Shown here: positions 21,461 through 31,826 of the stretch, one piece after another
Position numbering within the stretch: position 1 is the stretch's first letter
How the letters are laid out: every line of letters begins with the position of its first letter
NCBI RefSeq assembly: GCF_963678635.1
Contig: NW_026971179.1
Coordinates: forward strand, 104,209-168,208
DNA length: 64,000 bases
From: Symsagittifera roscoffensis
Lineage: Eukaryota; Xenacoelomorpha; Acoela; Convolutidae
Direction: 5' to 3'
Notes under the pieces: model-generated
Databases searched by the model: none
The model's input: the letters and a program-made list of their open reading frames with translations, nothing else
What the model was told of the DNA's origin: nothing
Position numbers and translations under genes: made by a program

Positions 21461-22097
21461 GCGTGCAACAGGAACTGGTAACGAAAGAAATCGAGCAAAA
21501 AGCGGAGCTCGAACTGGAAAATGAAAAACTACAGGAGAAGCTGAATACCTTCGAGGCAACAGAAGTCAAAGAAACAAAGGCACCAAGTAGTTTGAGCATG
21601 AAACTTAATGTGATCTCCGGGCAGAGGTTCGGAATGGTGCCACAAGGAAGCAAAATACAGTCAATAATCTCGGTAGCGGGACACACAGTGTGAAAGACTG
21701 TCCTTATCAGGCCAATAAAAATAAAATATTGAAAAGGATTAATGAATTAAAATCTATTCATAAATTGTTTTCAATGAAGTCCGAAACGGGCGACGGCTTA
21801 TCGAGCTGCTCGAACTTTCCGGAACGCCCCTCGTCATATGAACTAGAATCTGACAAACCGGTTTTGCCAGAGATAGAACACTTAAAAGGGAAAATAGGCG
21901 ACGGAGATTTTGAATTACTCCGGGAGGTTTTAAATCGGAACGCGGATGTATTTTCAAAACATAAGGCGGATATCGCTTGCTGTAACTTCGTCGAACACAA
22001 AATCGAACTTGAAAACTTGAGAAAGGCGCCGTTCCCCATAGTGAAGGCCCAAGACGAACGACGCCACATAAATTGGAAGCGTGCCGGGCGGAAATAG
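21461..22097 (+). pseudogene. Element II Pol N-terminus with protease region deleted
   Basis: The frame 21463-21693 (QQELVTKEIEQKAEL, KLNVISGQRFGMVPQGSKI, IISVAGHTV) matches element III polyprotein residues 70-140. Straight after it, at about 21690, the sequence jumps to CPYQANKNKILKRIN and SMKSETGDGLSSCSNFPERP, which in element III lie some 330 residues further on. The aspartic protease with its Asp-Thr-Gly-Ala is therefore missing, a deletion of about 1 kb. The frame 21690-22097 leads into the RT (FSKHKADIACCNFVEHKIEL). Confidence 0.75.
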
Positions 22098-22780
22098 AAA
22101 TGTTGCTCGAAATGATAGAACCCTCGAAATCGCCATGGGCTTGCGGGGTAGTAATGGCGAAAAAGAAAGGGGGCAGCTTAGGTTTTGTTGCGACTTTCGT
22201 TACTTGAACGCGGTAACGATAAAAGATGCGTACCCGATACCGCGAATAGACGAGAGCCTCTCTAAACTTGGTGATGCCAAGTTCTTCACCACATTGGACT
22301 TGGGTTCTACCTTCTGGCAGGTCCCTCTGCGGAAGAAGGATAGAGAAAAGAGCGTGTGACTTGGGATTGTACCAGTGGAAGAGGATGCCCTTCGGCTTGT
22401 GCAACTCAACGGCCACTTTTCAAAGACTGATGGCTCAGGCTTTGACCAGAGTGACAAAGAAGTACGGGAATCTTGTGATGTGTTATGTGGATGACGTAGT
22501 CATAGCAACACCAACCCTGGAAGACCACATTGATCGGCTCGATGAGGTCTTTGGATGCATGAAGAGAGCAGGCTTGAAATGCAAACCATCGAAACGTGAA
22601 ATCCTAAGGGATTCAATCAAGTACGTAGGAAGAATGGTGGTAAGGCATGGTTTGAGGTCGGACCCGGAAGCAGTAGAAGCTGTGTTGAAATGGAAGATTC
22701 CCAGAACGGACACACAGCTCATGAGCTTCCTAGGGTTTGCCAACTATTACCGTGAGTTCATATAAGGATATGCGGAGAAG
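22081..22780 (+). pseudogene. Element II reverse transcriptase
   Basis: Typical Ty3 RT blocks are readable in two frames. The frame 22081-22359 has QLRFCCDFRYLNAVTIKDAY, IPRIDESLSKLGDAKFFTT and LDLGSTFWQVPL. After a frameshift near 22350, the frame 22268-22765 has MPFGLCNSTATFQRLM and the active-site VMCYVDDVVIATPT at about 22478 with both Asp residues intact, then the MSFLGFANYYREFI thumb segment. A stop at 22763 falls where other copies read Lys. RT copies the genomic RNA into DNA in the particle. Core catalytic residues survive, but the frame does not. Confidence 0.85.
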
Positions 22781-23957
22781 GTGTATCCGATGCAGAAGCT
22801 GATGCGCAACAAAGGGAAAAAGTTCAAATGGAACGACGAAGCAGAAGTTGCCTTCGAGAACATAAAGAGGGAACTGTGCGAAGCGCCAGTGCTGGGCATG
22901 CCTACAGAAAAGGACATATATGTTCTCGACACAGACGCATCGGTGGTAGCCATCTCAGGAATCTTGCATCAAGAGCAAGAATGGAACGGAAGAACAGTTC
23001 TCCGTCCCATTGCATACGGCAGCAAGGTCTTGAGTGACACAGAGATGAAATATGGCGCAGCAAAAGCAGAAATGTTTGCAGTAGTCACCTTCGTGGAAAA
23101 GTACCGTGCATACTTGGGGAACGCTCCCTTCAAGTTACGCGTGGACAACAGATCGTTATCCTGGTTGAAAACCTACTCAATGGATCAGAGTTATATTGGT
23201 AGATGGATAGTAAGATTGGATGGCTACCATATGCTAATCGAACATAGGATGCGTGATAAACACCAGAATGCTGGCAGCCTCAGCAAGAAAACTGAGTTCT
23301 ATGAAAGATTGGAGCAGAAGCAGGCCAATCAGACGGAAATAAAGGAGGGATTCTCGTTTCTGGACAAAGAAACTTATGAAGCGCTTCCCTTAACGAGATG
23401 GTTGGATAAGTCTGGACATCCAATTCCAGGGCATCCTGCGTTACCTGTAGAGAAAGCTACCGAGATAAAGATCCTATCCAAGGAGGACCCGGTCCCCTTG
23501 GATCTGTTGCTGCGCTCGAACCTGGTCCAGCGGGAACTCTCCCGCATGAACATTAACAGCCTCTCATTATTGGATAAAACGGTGCAGGTCACACCGCAAG
23601 TGATGCGGATGCTGGGTGGACTGTTAGAGAGAGAAGTGACCAGAGATTCCCACAAATGGGCAGCAGCAGTGGCATCACTGACAGTCAGTGAGAAGGTGAA
23701 GATCATGCCGTCCAGACGACAGCACGAAGAGAACGAGAGGGATTGTAGGACAATAGTTCAGCAACTAGTATCCTCAATACCACACGAGGTTTTAACCAGT
23801 ACTTCTTACAGGCGAAAAGAACAGGGGAACGATACGCAAAAGAAGAAAACCGTTACCTTTGTGGACCAGGATAAAGAAGGTGAAAAAATTGAACGAAACC
23901 TGGTGCAAGATTGTTTGTCCGAGGAGACGAACGGTGAGAAGAGCCGGCGAGTTCAAG
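22781..23957 (+). CDS. Element II RNase H and start of the RNase H-integrase linker
   Basis: A 393-residue open frame. RNase H occupies about residues 45-160: VLDTDASVVAISGIL (Asp block), KYGAAKAEMFAVVTFVEKY (Glu block), LRVDNRSLSWLKT (Asp block), then DGYHMLIEHRMRDKHQNAG. From about residue 165 the acidic/Lys-rich linker begins (SKKTEFYERLEQKQ, FLDKETYEALPLTRWLDKSG, LTSTSYRRKEQ, KKKTVTFVDQDKEG). The ORF ends with VQV and a stop that belongs to the inserted LTR of element III, which starts at 23958. The linker resumes at 48462 in the same family and strand. Confidence 0.8.
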
Positions 23958-24142
23958 TGTAACAGTCGCCTACTTCGGTCACATATGAGGCTTAAGAAGA
24001 ATAGGCCCTATAATCATTGGCTCAAGAGTCAGGGACACTATCTGTCGTGTTTTTCTACCTCAAAATGGTCGGAGCCAATTCGGTTCGCTTGCGACATGAG
24101 ACTAAAAACCCGTTACAGCTTAAAGAGTTACATAAAAATTTA
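23958..24142 (-). repeat. Partial tandem duplication of the LTR end
   Basis: The block starting tgtaacagtcgcctacttcgg at 23958 is repeated from 24143 with few changes over about 165 bases (through cgttacagct). The remaining ~20 bases, taaagagttacataaaaatt, resemble the short spacer just inside the other LTR (ccataaaaacac). So the duplication may include a few bases from next to the primer-binding site, as could arise from an aberrant strand transfer. Confidence 0.75.
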
Positions 24143-24429
24143 TGTAACAGTCGCCTACTTCGGTCACATATGAGGCTTAAGAAGAATAGGCCCTATAACC
24201 ATTGGCTCAAGAGTCAGGGACACTATCTCTCGTGTTTTTCTACCTCAAAACGGTCGGATCCAATTCGGTTCGCTTGCGACATGAGACTAAAAACCCGTTA
24301 CAGCATAAAAGCCACTACCAAACCCCCCCCACTCTAGAAAATAAGAACGTCCCCATAATTAGGTCTCAAAATACCCAAAATACACGAACGCCGTTAAAAA
24401 CAGGGCCGGAACAATCCGCACAGTTACTT

Positions 24430-24469
24430 TTTATTAGACAGTGAAACTTTGATCCATTTCAGATGGATC
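24430..24469 (-). terminator. LTR hairpin followed by a polyadenylation signal (3' LTR)
   Basis: On the minus strand a perfect 7-bp stem GATCCAT/ATGGATC with a 5-base loop (24469-24451) is followed 15 bases later by AATAAA (24435-24430). The same pair is at 47903-47885 and 47869-47864 in the other LTR. Family B LTRs have a related stem, tccatc/gatgga, in the same relative place. This likely marks the R region and 3' end formation. Confidence 0.55.
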
Positions 24470-25039
24470 AACCTAAAACTCGCACATGGATCTCAACATA
24501 AAAATCATAAAACACACTCAAGAAAACTAAATTGAGAACTCACATGTCGGCACACTCGAGAATTAGAGGTAACTAAATTAATGAGCAACTCGAGAATTAA
24601 GTATGATAACTTGAGAAGTTTAATACTAATTGGTTTCAATAAGGGAAACAAGTTTTGACTCTAGTAATGAAGTTTTTGTCTGAACCATCGGGACACCCCA
24701 GCTGTCCACCTTTCCACTGAGGGTTCATTCTAGTTCAGCTCAAATAATCGTGTTCTTCTTTCGCAATCGTTTCTTCTCCCATTTCAGGATAAGACGGCTC
24801 TACTCGCGTTTATTTTGTATCTGGAAATTGCGAATAGCAGTTTCCCGCTGCTTTTTTAGGTACTTTCCCGCGATTGTAAATCGGATGTTCTGATCTTATA
24901 TTTCTGAGATTTTTTAGTTTCCGCGAGAAAGTTGAGCATGACAGGCTCCATTCGAAATTTAGAAAAATTGAATTTCCTCCCAAAATTACGTATTTCGTGT
25001 TCCTCAAGGTCAAACTTCCAAATATGACCGACTGGCACA

Positions 25040-25050
25040 TACTCCCCGGA
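25040..25050 (-). promoter_or_regulatory. Polypurine tract of element III
   Basis: On the minus strand the bases just before the 3' LTR are TCCGGGGAGTA, running directly into TGTGCC. The same string (CCGGGGAGTA) precedes the 3' LTR of element IV at 58806-58815, although the LTRs themselves differ. That conservation supports its role as the primer for plus-strand synthesis. Confidence 0.65.
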
Positions 25051-25481
25051 CTCGAGATCGATGTCCTCATCGCGTGTTGCCGCCTGCCAGTGAGTCCCCA
25101 GAATACCGAGTGTTGCTCAAGATACAGTGCCAGTGGTCATTTACAGAAGTTTGCAGCAGACTTAAGTTTATCTACATCCCAAAATTCACCACTATATAAA
25201 ATTATCATGCTATCGCTGAACAGCAATCAAAATTTTCATATACCTGCACCTTAAATATCCGCTTTTGAAGCTTGTGATTAAAATTTCTTTTGTCCTATCC
25301 GGTCAGGAAATTTTCATGCAACATTTTGATTTATATAATAACTATCGCATATTAACAACAATATTTTGTTTCATTAAAATTTCTTTTTCGTGACCTCGAA
25401 TTTCATCCGAGTTCACACTCGAGTCCCTTTTTTTCCCTCTCAAGACTCAAGAGAGGGCTCCCTGCTCATTGAGCTCCCTGC
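25051..25481 (-). other. 3' untranslated region of element III
   Basis: About 430 A/T-rich bases between the end of the second frame (25482) and the polypurine tract. There is no open frame of note on the coding strand and no repeat that I can see. Element IV has a counterpart of about 810 bases (58817-59629) with little obvious similarity. Confidence 0.5.
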
Positions 25482-27065
25482 TCATTTCGTATTCCTAGCC
25501 TTCGAGGTGCTAGGCCCTGATGAGTTTGACAACGTGATTTGCCTTAGCAGCGCTTCCTCATCATCGGAGCTGATTACAATCTCTTCCCACGCTTTTAATT
25601 GTTCGAAGGATCGCATCCACTCCCTCTGCTCTTGCAACCTCGCTGCCTGATTCGGTAAGCTACCTTTCGTTTTCAATTCCCTGTTCAAGCAATTCGTGTT
25701 CAATTCCCTGTTCTTCCTCCGGTATCGACTCTCTTGCTTTGGTATTGTCTCTAGACACCCTACCAACTCTTTTACAACCTGTTGTGATCGCATTTCGATG
25801 GGTCAGCAGAGGCCTCTTGAAGGCTTCAGGGCCTTTCTCCGCCAGGAACTGTCGATATTCCTTCTGGTATTTCTTCATGTGATCCTTCGTCGCTATGTAC
25901 AACCAAGATGTCAAAGTCGCTCGAAACCACGGTAAGAATCTGATGCGGCTCCATACGTGCCTGACTTCCATTGGTATGGCGAATACCTTGTATACAGTCT
26001 CAAACAACTCAAGTATCTTGCTGTAATCTATAGCGTGTATCGATTCCGCCGTAGGTGTCTTCGACTCACTGTACTTCGTTACATTTTCTTCGATCCACCG
26101 TAACGCCAACATCTAGCTTACTACCAATATGGTCACCTTCTGCTGATGATCGGGTAACCCAATTGACCGAATTTCTTCTACATCCCACACTAAGCAAAGG
26201 TTTGTATGCTCCGGATACCACACTGTCTGTGCCAAGCAGTGGCATGGGCATTCCCCATGTGTAATTTCTATGCTTCGGAGATTGCGTTCCCCCGAGGCTT
26301 CCAGCAGAGGCTCCAGTTCCATCATCTTCTCGTGCACCTTATCATCGTCCTCCGGCATTGGGACATTACCCATCGGCTTCCCGCGGGCATTCTGTCTCTC
26401 AAAATCGCTCCTATTCTCATCTCCCAAGACCAAGAGTTCCTCTCCCCAGATTTCACTCAAGTCATCTCTTTGTGCCCTCGGCACCGTTCCCAGGATCTTC
26501 CTCAACAGTCTGTGTGAATGATGCGACATTCGAGCCAGCCGTACGCACTTGGGTAACGAGAAGCCTTCTCCACTAGTATCCTTTGGCTGGATACCTCCAC
26601 CATTGTCATGTGCAATGGATAATGGCTCCCACATACGTTGGCCATTACTGATCCCAACAAAGACTTTGCATTTACCGGCAGGCCATAAGCTTCGCTCACT
26701 GGAAATCCCATCTCCGCCTCTAGACCGATCTTCCATCCTCTGATATGTTTCTGGGTGGTTTGCAACGCCCCTGGCCACGACTCCACGCTCAACGCCGTCA
26801 CCAAATGGTTTTCAGACTCCAGCATCTCCAGTGATTGCAGACTACACATTCTAGAGAAGAATCCCAGCGCCGTTGCTATATTCACTGTGGTGTTCGTATA
26901 ACACTCAGCCATTATCTGCACCTCGCACTTCTCTCTTTCTGTTATATCACCAAACCAAGTGACTAGGTCTTCTCCCTGAAAAGATTGTAATCTGACACAA
27001 GATCGTCCATCACAGGTGTGCCCTCCGCCTCCGCGCGTCAAGTCAAGACAGCTACCAGGCTCCAA
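25482..27065 (-). pseudogene. Element III second frame, C-terminal end (Cys/His-containing)
   Basis: Three overlapping frames (27065-26502, 26778-26113, 26112-25482) form one broken gene end. The first begins PGSCLDLTRGGGGHTCDGRSC, a Cys...His-x-Cys-x4-Cys cluster kept in element IV (61108-61165). Further on are VNIATALGFFSRM, SLLGSVMANVCGSHYPLHM, VRLARMSHHSHRLLRKI, MMELEPLLEASGERNLRSIE, and PCHCLAQTVWYPEHTN near 26205. The last frame has RFRQFLA-like basic segments (AEKGPEAFKRPLLTHRNAI, KRVGRVSRDN) and an acidic tail ending at 25482. I do not recognise a known domain. No signal peptide or membrane segment is visible. Zinc binding is only inferred from the Cys/His pattern. Confidence 0.6.
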
Positions 27066-28043
27066 CTTTTTTTATCGATCCCAGCTTACTCGTTGTTCCA
27101 CCCGACTCTTTACTCTGTGGTAGGATCAATTTGTGTATCACGTCCAACGTTCCCAGATCCTCATCTTTTGTCAGTATCAGCCTTACTCGTTCCGTGACTT
27201 CTTCAATCAAGCTCGCATGGGGATGGGGACACCATGAATGTCTCAGAAATTTCCAAACCGTTCCCAAATTCGTAGTCATCATGCCATTTCCATTCCCCAT
27301 TCTCAATTCTACTCTTTTGCTCGAGCACGGCACGCTTATCACCTTTGGCGTCGCCTCAAGTAGCAGGCCCAAGCTCGGTTTCTCCCTTTCCGTTGGATCG
27401 ATTATGATTATCTTCTCCGTCCAAAATTTCAAGAGCTCCGTCACGTCATGATTCCTGTACGCGCTCGCGGCTTCTGAATTCAAGAAAGGATTGCTACTCT
27501 CCCTTTTTATTGGCTCTCGCGTAACCTTCAGCCAAGGCTAAGTTGCGATGCACGTCATGCCCCTCTTCAAATTTCTTGTTGTGGAATCTTCTTATCTCAT
27601 CCAGTTTTCTATGATTCTCAAGGGATTGTCTCGAGTCATCCTCCTTCTCGATTCCGTACTCTGGTACACGTTCAGTATGACGGTGGAGACTCTTCTCTCC
27701 ATGGTTTTGCTCCCCATGGCCTTCTGATGACACGCTTGGACGGTGCTATTGTTCATTACGGACATTATCCACCTCAAAAAACAAGCGGCATCTTTTCTTC
27801 TCGCCAGGCTCAGACCGGAGTTGTGAATATCGGCTACATATAACGAGCTCTTTCCCTTCCAGCTCTTTCCCTTCTTGCCTCATTTCCACTCTATAATAAC
27901 TAAAATTATATACAGATCATAAACCAATAATATATTTATTTGCTAAAAAAGGTGCTTTAAATGATAGATTTTTCAAGTATCAGATGATAGCTATTAAATT
28001 TCCAACATTAACAATAGAATGGTGTGAAGGAAGAAAATTACCA
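27052..28043 (-). pseudogene. Element III second frame, segment before the C-terminal end
   Basis: Frames 27733-27494 and 27483-27052, with a decayed stretch at 27734-28043. KLDEIRRFHNKKFEEGHDVH corresponds to KLDRIRRFSNEEL in element IV (61700-61735), and FLRHSWCPHPHASLIEEVTERV corresponds to the ELMRPSWCPSPNADSILLATQ part there. The stretch 27870-28020 is A/T-rich, includes several stops, and has no clear counterpart in element IV, so it may be a local insertion. A 21-base string at 27878-27898 recurs at 29611-29636, hinting at a small duplicated piece. Function unknown. Confidence 0.5.
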
Positions 28044-28702
28044 TTACCGAAGAAAATTACCGTTTTTATTGCCTAACTTCAATTTGTCACATGAAGTCAA
28101 GACCTCCAACTCTATTCCCACTAGGCTCCACGCAAACATCAGTTGTCCCGCGGTTCTGACGAAGGGATTCGCCATCAGAGGCAATGCTGATGAAGGTGTT
28201 CTCATCGCCTCCTCAAAATAATCCCGCAACAGGCTCTGCCAAGTTCGCTTTAGCTGACTTCCCAATTCCAGCTTGTTGACTTCGGCTTTCTGTTGAGTAG
28301 CCCAATTGCGACGCTTGCGGGACACCCCTTGATCAAGCTTCTTCAGACAGTCCTCCAATTCCTTCATCGTCTCTGGGGCCACCCACCAAGGTCGAGCCGT
28401 ATTCCTCGTCGCATTTTTCTCAAGAGGGTCATTGGACACTTGTTTGCCAACAGCTTGATGTTCGCTCGAGATCCATTCTCTGCCCACATCCACTTCCCAG
28501 GTTTGTCCACTCGTCGAACCCTTTTTCGAGCCTGTCTTCTGAGGTTTGAAGTCCTCCTCCGTTACCAGACTTATCTAAGCCTCTATCTCTTTCCCTATTT
28601 CGGTTAGCATCCTTGGTTCGGGGCTACTCTTGTAGGATGTCGTCTTCCACCGCGCCAAGATCATGGGGGCGGTCTCCGAAACAGCATCCACCGACGGGCT
28701 GC
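28044..28702 (-). pseudogene. Element III second frame, middle segment after residue ~1900
   Basis: The frame 28493-28044 (149 residues) contains ELEDCLKKLDQGVSRKRRNW, KRTWQSLLRDYFEEAMRTPS and QLMFAWSLVGIELEVLTSCD. The matching element IV segment has PWKAVVLRYFEEEMRTAPR and LQLRFAWCMIGLTREEYDSE (62190-62030). Upstream, 28494-28702 keeps coding similarity (TAPMILARW, SYKSSPEPRMLTEIGKEIEA) to element IV 62560-62600 with a stop near 28578. Helical, charged, without a recognised motif. Confidence 0.5.
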
Positions 28703-29800
28703 TCAACTCCTCATCTCCCGCTTCCTCTTCCGAGACTTCATACCTTTGCTTGGCGGTGTCGTCACTATCAGCACAGATTCGATCTCTCCGTCCCGGTCCG
28801 ACCCTTCCAACTCGTGCCTCCCCCCTGCTCGAGCCTTAAGGATATTAGTACTCTTAATCATATTACTAGTCTTAATCTTATCCTCCCCTTCAATTTTAAT
28901 TATTTTATCATCAGTCTTTTTCTTCAGAGTAGAGCCGTCTTTACCTTCATCATCTTTGGGCTTCCGTCGCGTCTCCCTCAACTTGACCATCTTGCTCAGC
29001 AACTCCTTTCTTGCTTTCTCATCCAGTCCGGTGGCCATCAACACTGGTTCCCCAAAATTGACCACCGTGTTCCACAGTTCTTCCTTGAAGTTGTCCAGCG
29101 TGGTCTCACTCTTCATCTCCTGATCAAACTCACTCAAGAAATCCCGCCAAGCCTTCTCATCCAGAGTCCCCAGAAACACATCTTTGTTCCCCTCAAACGT
29201 ATTCTTTTGCCTCTCTTCAGCACTCAAGAGTATCATCCCCATGTTGGAAGTTTCACCTGTCAATGGTAGTTCCAGGTTCTTATGGGGGGATGAGGTCAGT
29301 GGTGGCGTGGCACTGTCCGCCCAATCGTCTCCGCTCAAGTCCCGCAGCAACTCCTGGGCGGTGAAATCCACCTCTGCTGATTTCGGCTCAGGCGTATTCC
29401 CCACTTCCATTTCCTCCCCCGTTTCACTGAGAGTTTCGTCCATGCTCTCTTCTCCCGACTCAGCTTGTCTTGTCTCGAGTATATTCCTGAATCGATCCTC
29501 TACGGGGCCACTTCTCTTGTCTCCAGGAGTGCTCACCGACAGGGGTGAGGGTGTCGCGGGGTCTTGCTTTTTATACTCCGTCAGGGCTACATATAACGAG
29601 CCTGCCGCATCCAGCTCTTTCCCTTCTTGCCTCATTTCCACCTGTTCCAATCCGCAAGGTGCTCGATACTTCCTAGTGGCAAACTTCATCTCGTCCTTCA
29701 GCGCAATGTGTCCCTCTTCCACGATCATCCTGCAATCATCCCATTTCGGTAATCCAATCTCCAAGCTCGCCGGATCAATCGTTCTCAAGATTTCCCACAC
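28703..29800 (-). CDS. Element III second frame, charged middle segment (365 residues)
   Basis: A long uninterrupted piece of the broken second gene. It starts inside SLEIGLPKWDDCRMIVEEG and has a hydrophilic central part (Ser/Thr/Glu-rich, residues 95-190), then DVFLGTLDEKAWRDFLSEF, matching VPFLGTLSEEEWEVHHRD in elements II and IV. ELWNTVVNFGEPVLMATGLD and a Lys-rich end with KKKTDDKIIKIEGEDKIK and SRKRKR follow. The basic ends could be nuclear targeting or nucleic-acid binding, which is speculation. The true protein starts far upstream (34379) and goes on to 25482; this frame is only the stretch without a break. Confidence 0.6.
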   Translation of the reverse strand: MWEILRTIDPASLEIGLPKWDDCRMIVEEGHIALKDEMKFATRKYRAPCGLEQVEMRQEGKELDAAGSLYVALTEYKKQDPATPSPLSVSTPGDKRSGPVEDRFRNILETRQAESGEESMDETLSETGEEMEVGNTPEPKSAEVDFTAQELLRDLSGDDWADSATPPLTSSPHKNLELPLTGETSNMGMILLSAEERQKNTFEGNKDVFLGTLDEKAWRDFLSEFDQEMKSETTLDNFKEELWNTVVNFGEPVLMATGLDEKARKELLSKMVKLRETRRKPKDDEGKDGSTLKKKTDDKIIKIEGEDKIKTSNMIKSTNILKARAGGRHELEGSDRDGEIESVLIVTTPPSKGMKSRKRKREMRS

Positions 29801-30590
29801 CTAGAGGCATTGAGTCTCTCATTTTCATGGCTTGAGTCGTCCATGAGTTAATCATGATATCGCAGGTGTGGAAATAGACCGCCGCCGTATATCCAATGAA
29901 CAATGGATCCCAGCCATCGGTGAACTCCACTTGTCGTTTCTCTACCGTAGCTCTCGCGAAAAGGGATGGTACTACCCCAGGGTCATTCTCCTGACTGTTG
30001 GAAAGTCAGGAATGGTCGCGGGTAAAACTTACTTCTCCAGTGTCGCCTCCAGCTCCTTCTTTACCAACTCAAAGCTCTTTTTCCACGCGGGGATTCTCAA
30101 GATCTCCTGTCCGTTAGCCGTCAGGGGATTCAGGTTCCAAAACTTGGTATACGTCTCAATGGGGCCTTCACGTTTTCCCCCCATCCTGCACTGCAGTTGC
30201 CCCGGAAATTGAATACCACCAACTCGGGATCTTTCACCTTACCAAAGAGCACTGTGTTACTCATCTGCGCCCTCACCACCTCTTGTTGACACCAGTTCAG
30301 CTCCGTCCCATCCAACACGCTTATTAAGCTCACGTGCACTACTTAATGGCGGTATGCAGCCACTAGAGGGTCCGGAAAGGCGTATGTCACCGCTGGTCCG
30401 TAGATACAAGTCACAACATCCTCTAGTCACCTGATCAGTCCAACTGGGTCTGACCTCATCGCCAGGCATAGATCCGTCAGTAGAGGGATACCACCATTCG
30501 CCTCCCTCCATTCCTCTCTCGTCTTCGGGTTCTTCTCTTCACCGGTCATGTGTCGGTTCTGCATCAGTAGATACTCCACCAGCAACGTCT
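29801..30590 (-). pseudogene. Element III second frame, decayed stretch
   Basis: Frames 30511-30257 and 30339-30130 carry pieces that match element II 56029-56350: GGIPLLTDLCLAMRSDP near 30490-30440, YGPAVTYAFPDP near 30390, HVSLISVLDGTELNWCQQE near 30335-30280 and VLFGKVKDPELVVFNF near 30245-30200. Stops occur within 30420-30440 and near 30340. The part from 30130 to 29801 should correspond to element II 56365-56900 but is strongly diverged. Structure unknown; the segment is conserved enough between the two elements to have been protein-coding. Confidence 0.55.
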
Positions 30591-31826
30591 TCAGTCCCGC
30601 CGCGCACTACGATGGAATGACACCAACTCGCCATGAGTTTGGAGCACCAGCGCCAGATATCCATCAATCCGAAGTGTCTCTACACCCCGACTGAACATGT
30701 ACGCTGGTCCCATGTTAAACAGGTATCTCGGGTAAACTAAGAATAGGGCTAACAAGAGGCTTATGGGCATGTTCAAGAGTTCTTGCACAAAGGCCCCAAA
30801 AATGGTATCTTTTGCACAAAACACTCCAGCCATGTATCTCTTCTCCCAACAAGGACTCAAGAATTCCAGTATCTCGTGATCTCTCCTCGTCCTCAGCTCA
30901 CCTTTTGCATGTTCCCGCCAGAATCCTCCAATGGTGACCTCGTTAGCTGCCGTGACAAACATGGCCACCGTCATCTCCCTGCTCTCGGCTACCTCCAATT
31001 GTTCCTCGAGAAATTCCCAGATCTGCTTCACGAGAGGTGGGGCACTCTCCCTTGTCTTGTCAGTAGCATTCTCGAGTCTTGGTGTTAGAAACGGCCACCT
31101 GCCTCTCTCTTGCGTTAGTCGATACACCATCGACTCCAGTTGCTTCTCAGTCGGAGCCACGTTCTTCCTTTCGTTGCTTGGTCCCTTTGATTTGCTCGTG
31201 GAACTCGTGATGGTCACGTCCATGCCTCGGAACCACAAGCTGGCTGTCAGGTGACTTATTATCGGGTGGTCATCCCCTATTGTCGGACTGAAATTCAGCT
31301 GCCTGGCAAAATTCGAGATCTCGAGTAAGAGGACCTCATCCAGCACAATGAGTATATCTGCTGATTCATAGAGTCCCCTCAAGGCATGGAATACGTCCGC
31401 CCACACCGCCGCCAGTTCTGACGTCCGTAATATCAAGTTCGTAGGTTCCAGCTCTCGATTGGGAGCTGCCATCAGGATCCGCCATGCGTTCCCTTCAGCT
31501 ATCAGAATCAAAATAGCATACACAAACTGCAGAGCAGGGGGCATGCTTGCGTATCCGGGGGATGTCGTGAACACCACCTTTGTTTTGGATCCAAATCGCG
31601 AACTGACGTTTTCTTGTACCTCATTCGTCGCGGCAAACAGCGTCCGAGTGGCCTCCCATATTTTCTTTGGCGTAGGCTCGTCCCCTTTCAGCTGCTCTAG
31701 AAGCCCAGCCGCATGCAGGTGATCATTCTTTCCCGCGAACAGCAGCAGCTCTGGTTCGCAAGGCATTTCTGACTTTATCGCCACCACCAAGGTCAACATC
31801 TGGTTCAATTCTGCACCCGGCAGCAA
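30591..31826 (-). CDS. Element III second SGNH-like domain, C-terminal part (411 residues)
   Basis: Starts at PGAELNQMLTLVVAIKSE, just after a frameshift in an A-run at 31848-31856. LLLFAGKNDHLHAAGLL near residue 28 looks like block III (Gly-x-Asn-Asp) of SGNH hydrolases. TSPGYASMPPALQFVYAI and AAPNRELEPTNLILRTSEL follow, and SPTIGDDHPIISHL near residue 180 fits an Asp-x-x-His block. Element II agrees in all of these (AGINDHLHSRG, SPAYAHLPDGLKFVYAI, GIDDDHRVI). The remainder (residues 200-411) is helical and unrecognised, with LTPRLENATD and ILALF-like stretches that I do not read as membrane segments. Overlaps the preceding frame by 104 bases because of the frameshift. Confidence 0.65.
   Translation of the reverse strand: MLPGAELNQMLTLVVAIKSEMPCEPELLLFAGKNDHLHAAGLLEQLKGDEPTPKKIWEATRTLFAATNEVQENVSSRFGSKTKVVFTTSPGYASMPPALQFVYAILILIAEGNAWRILMAAPNRELEPTNLILRTSELAAVWADVFHALRGLYESADILIVLDEVLLLEISNFARQLNFSPTIGDDHPIISHLTASLWFRGMDVTITSSTSKSKGPSNERKNVAPTEKQLESMVYRLTQERGRWPFLTPRLENATDKTRESAPPLVKQIWEFLEEQLEVAESREMTVAMFVTAANEVTIGGFWREHAKGELRTRRDHEILEFLSPCWEKRYMAGVFCAKDTIFGAFVQELLNMPISLLLALFLVYPRYLFNMGPAYMFSRGVETLRIDGYLALVLQTHGELVSFHRSARRD

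Larger units (their letters stand above)
23958..25039 (-). repeat. 3' LTR of element III (with 185-bp tandem duplication)
   Basis: The main copy 24143-25039 (897 bases) pairs with 47563-48461 (899 bases) almost throughout. In front of it, 23958-24142 repeats the terminal part again, so the outer LTR end is present twice. On the minus strand it starts TGTGCCAGTC at 25039 and ends TTACA at 23958. It contains the 7-bp hairpin at 24451-24469 and an AATAAA (minus strand, 24435-24430). A short C-run at 24325-24333 is much longer in the other LTR. Confidence 0.85.

Noticed and set aside
23953-23957. Five-base target-site duplication of element III
   Set aside because: Left flank tcaag and right flank aagat share only aag, too short to claim.
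28613-29269. Plus-strand frames of 218, 125 and 206 residues across 28613-29804
   Set aside because: They are antisense to the second frame of element III, which has homologues in elements II and IV on the coding strand only.
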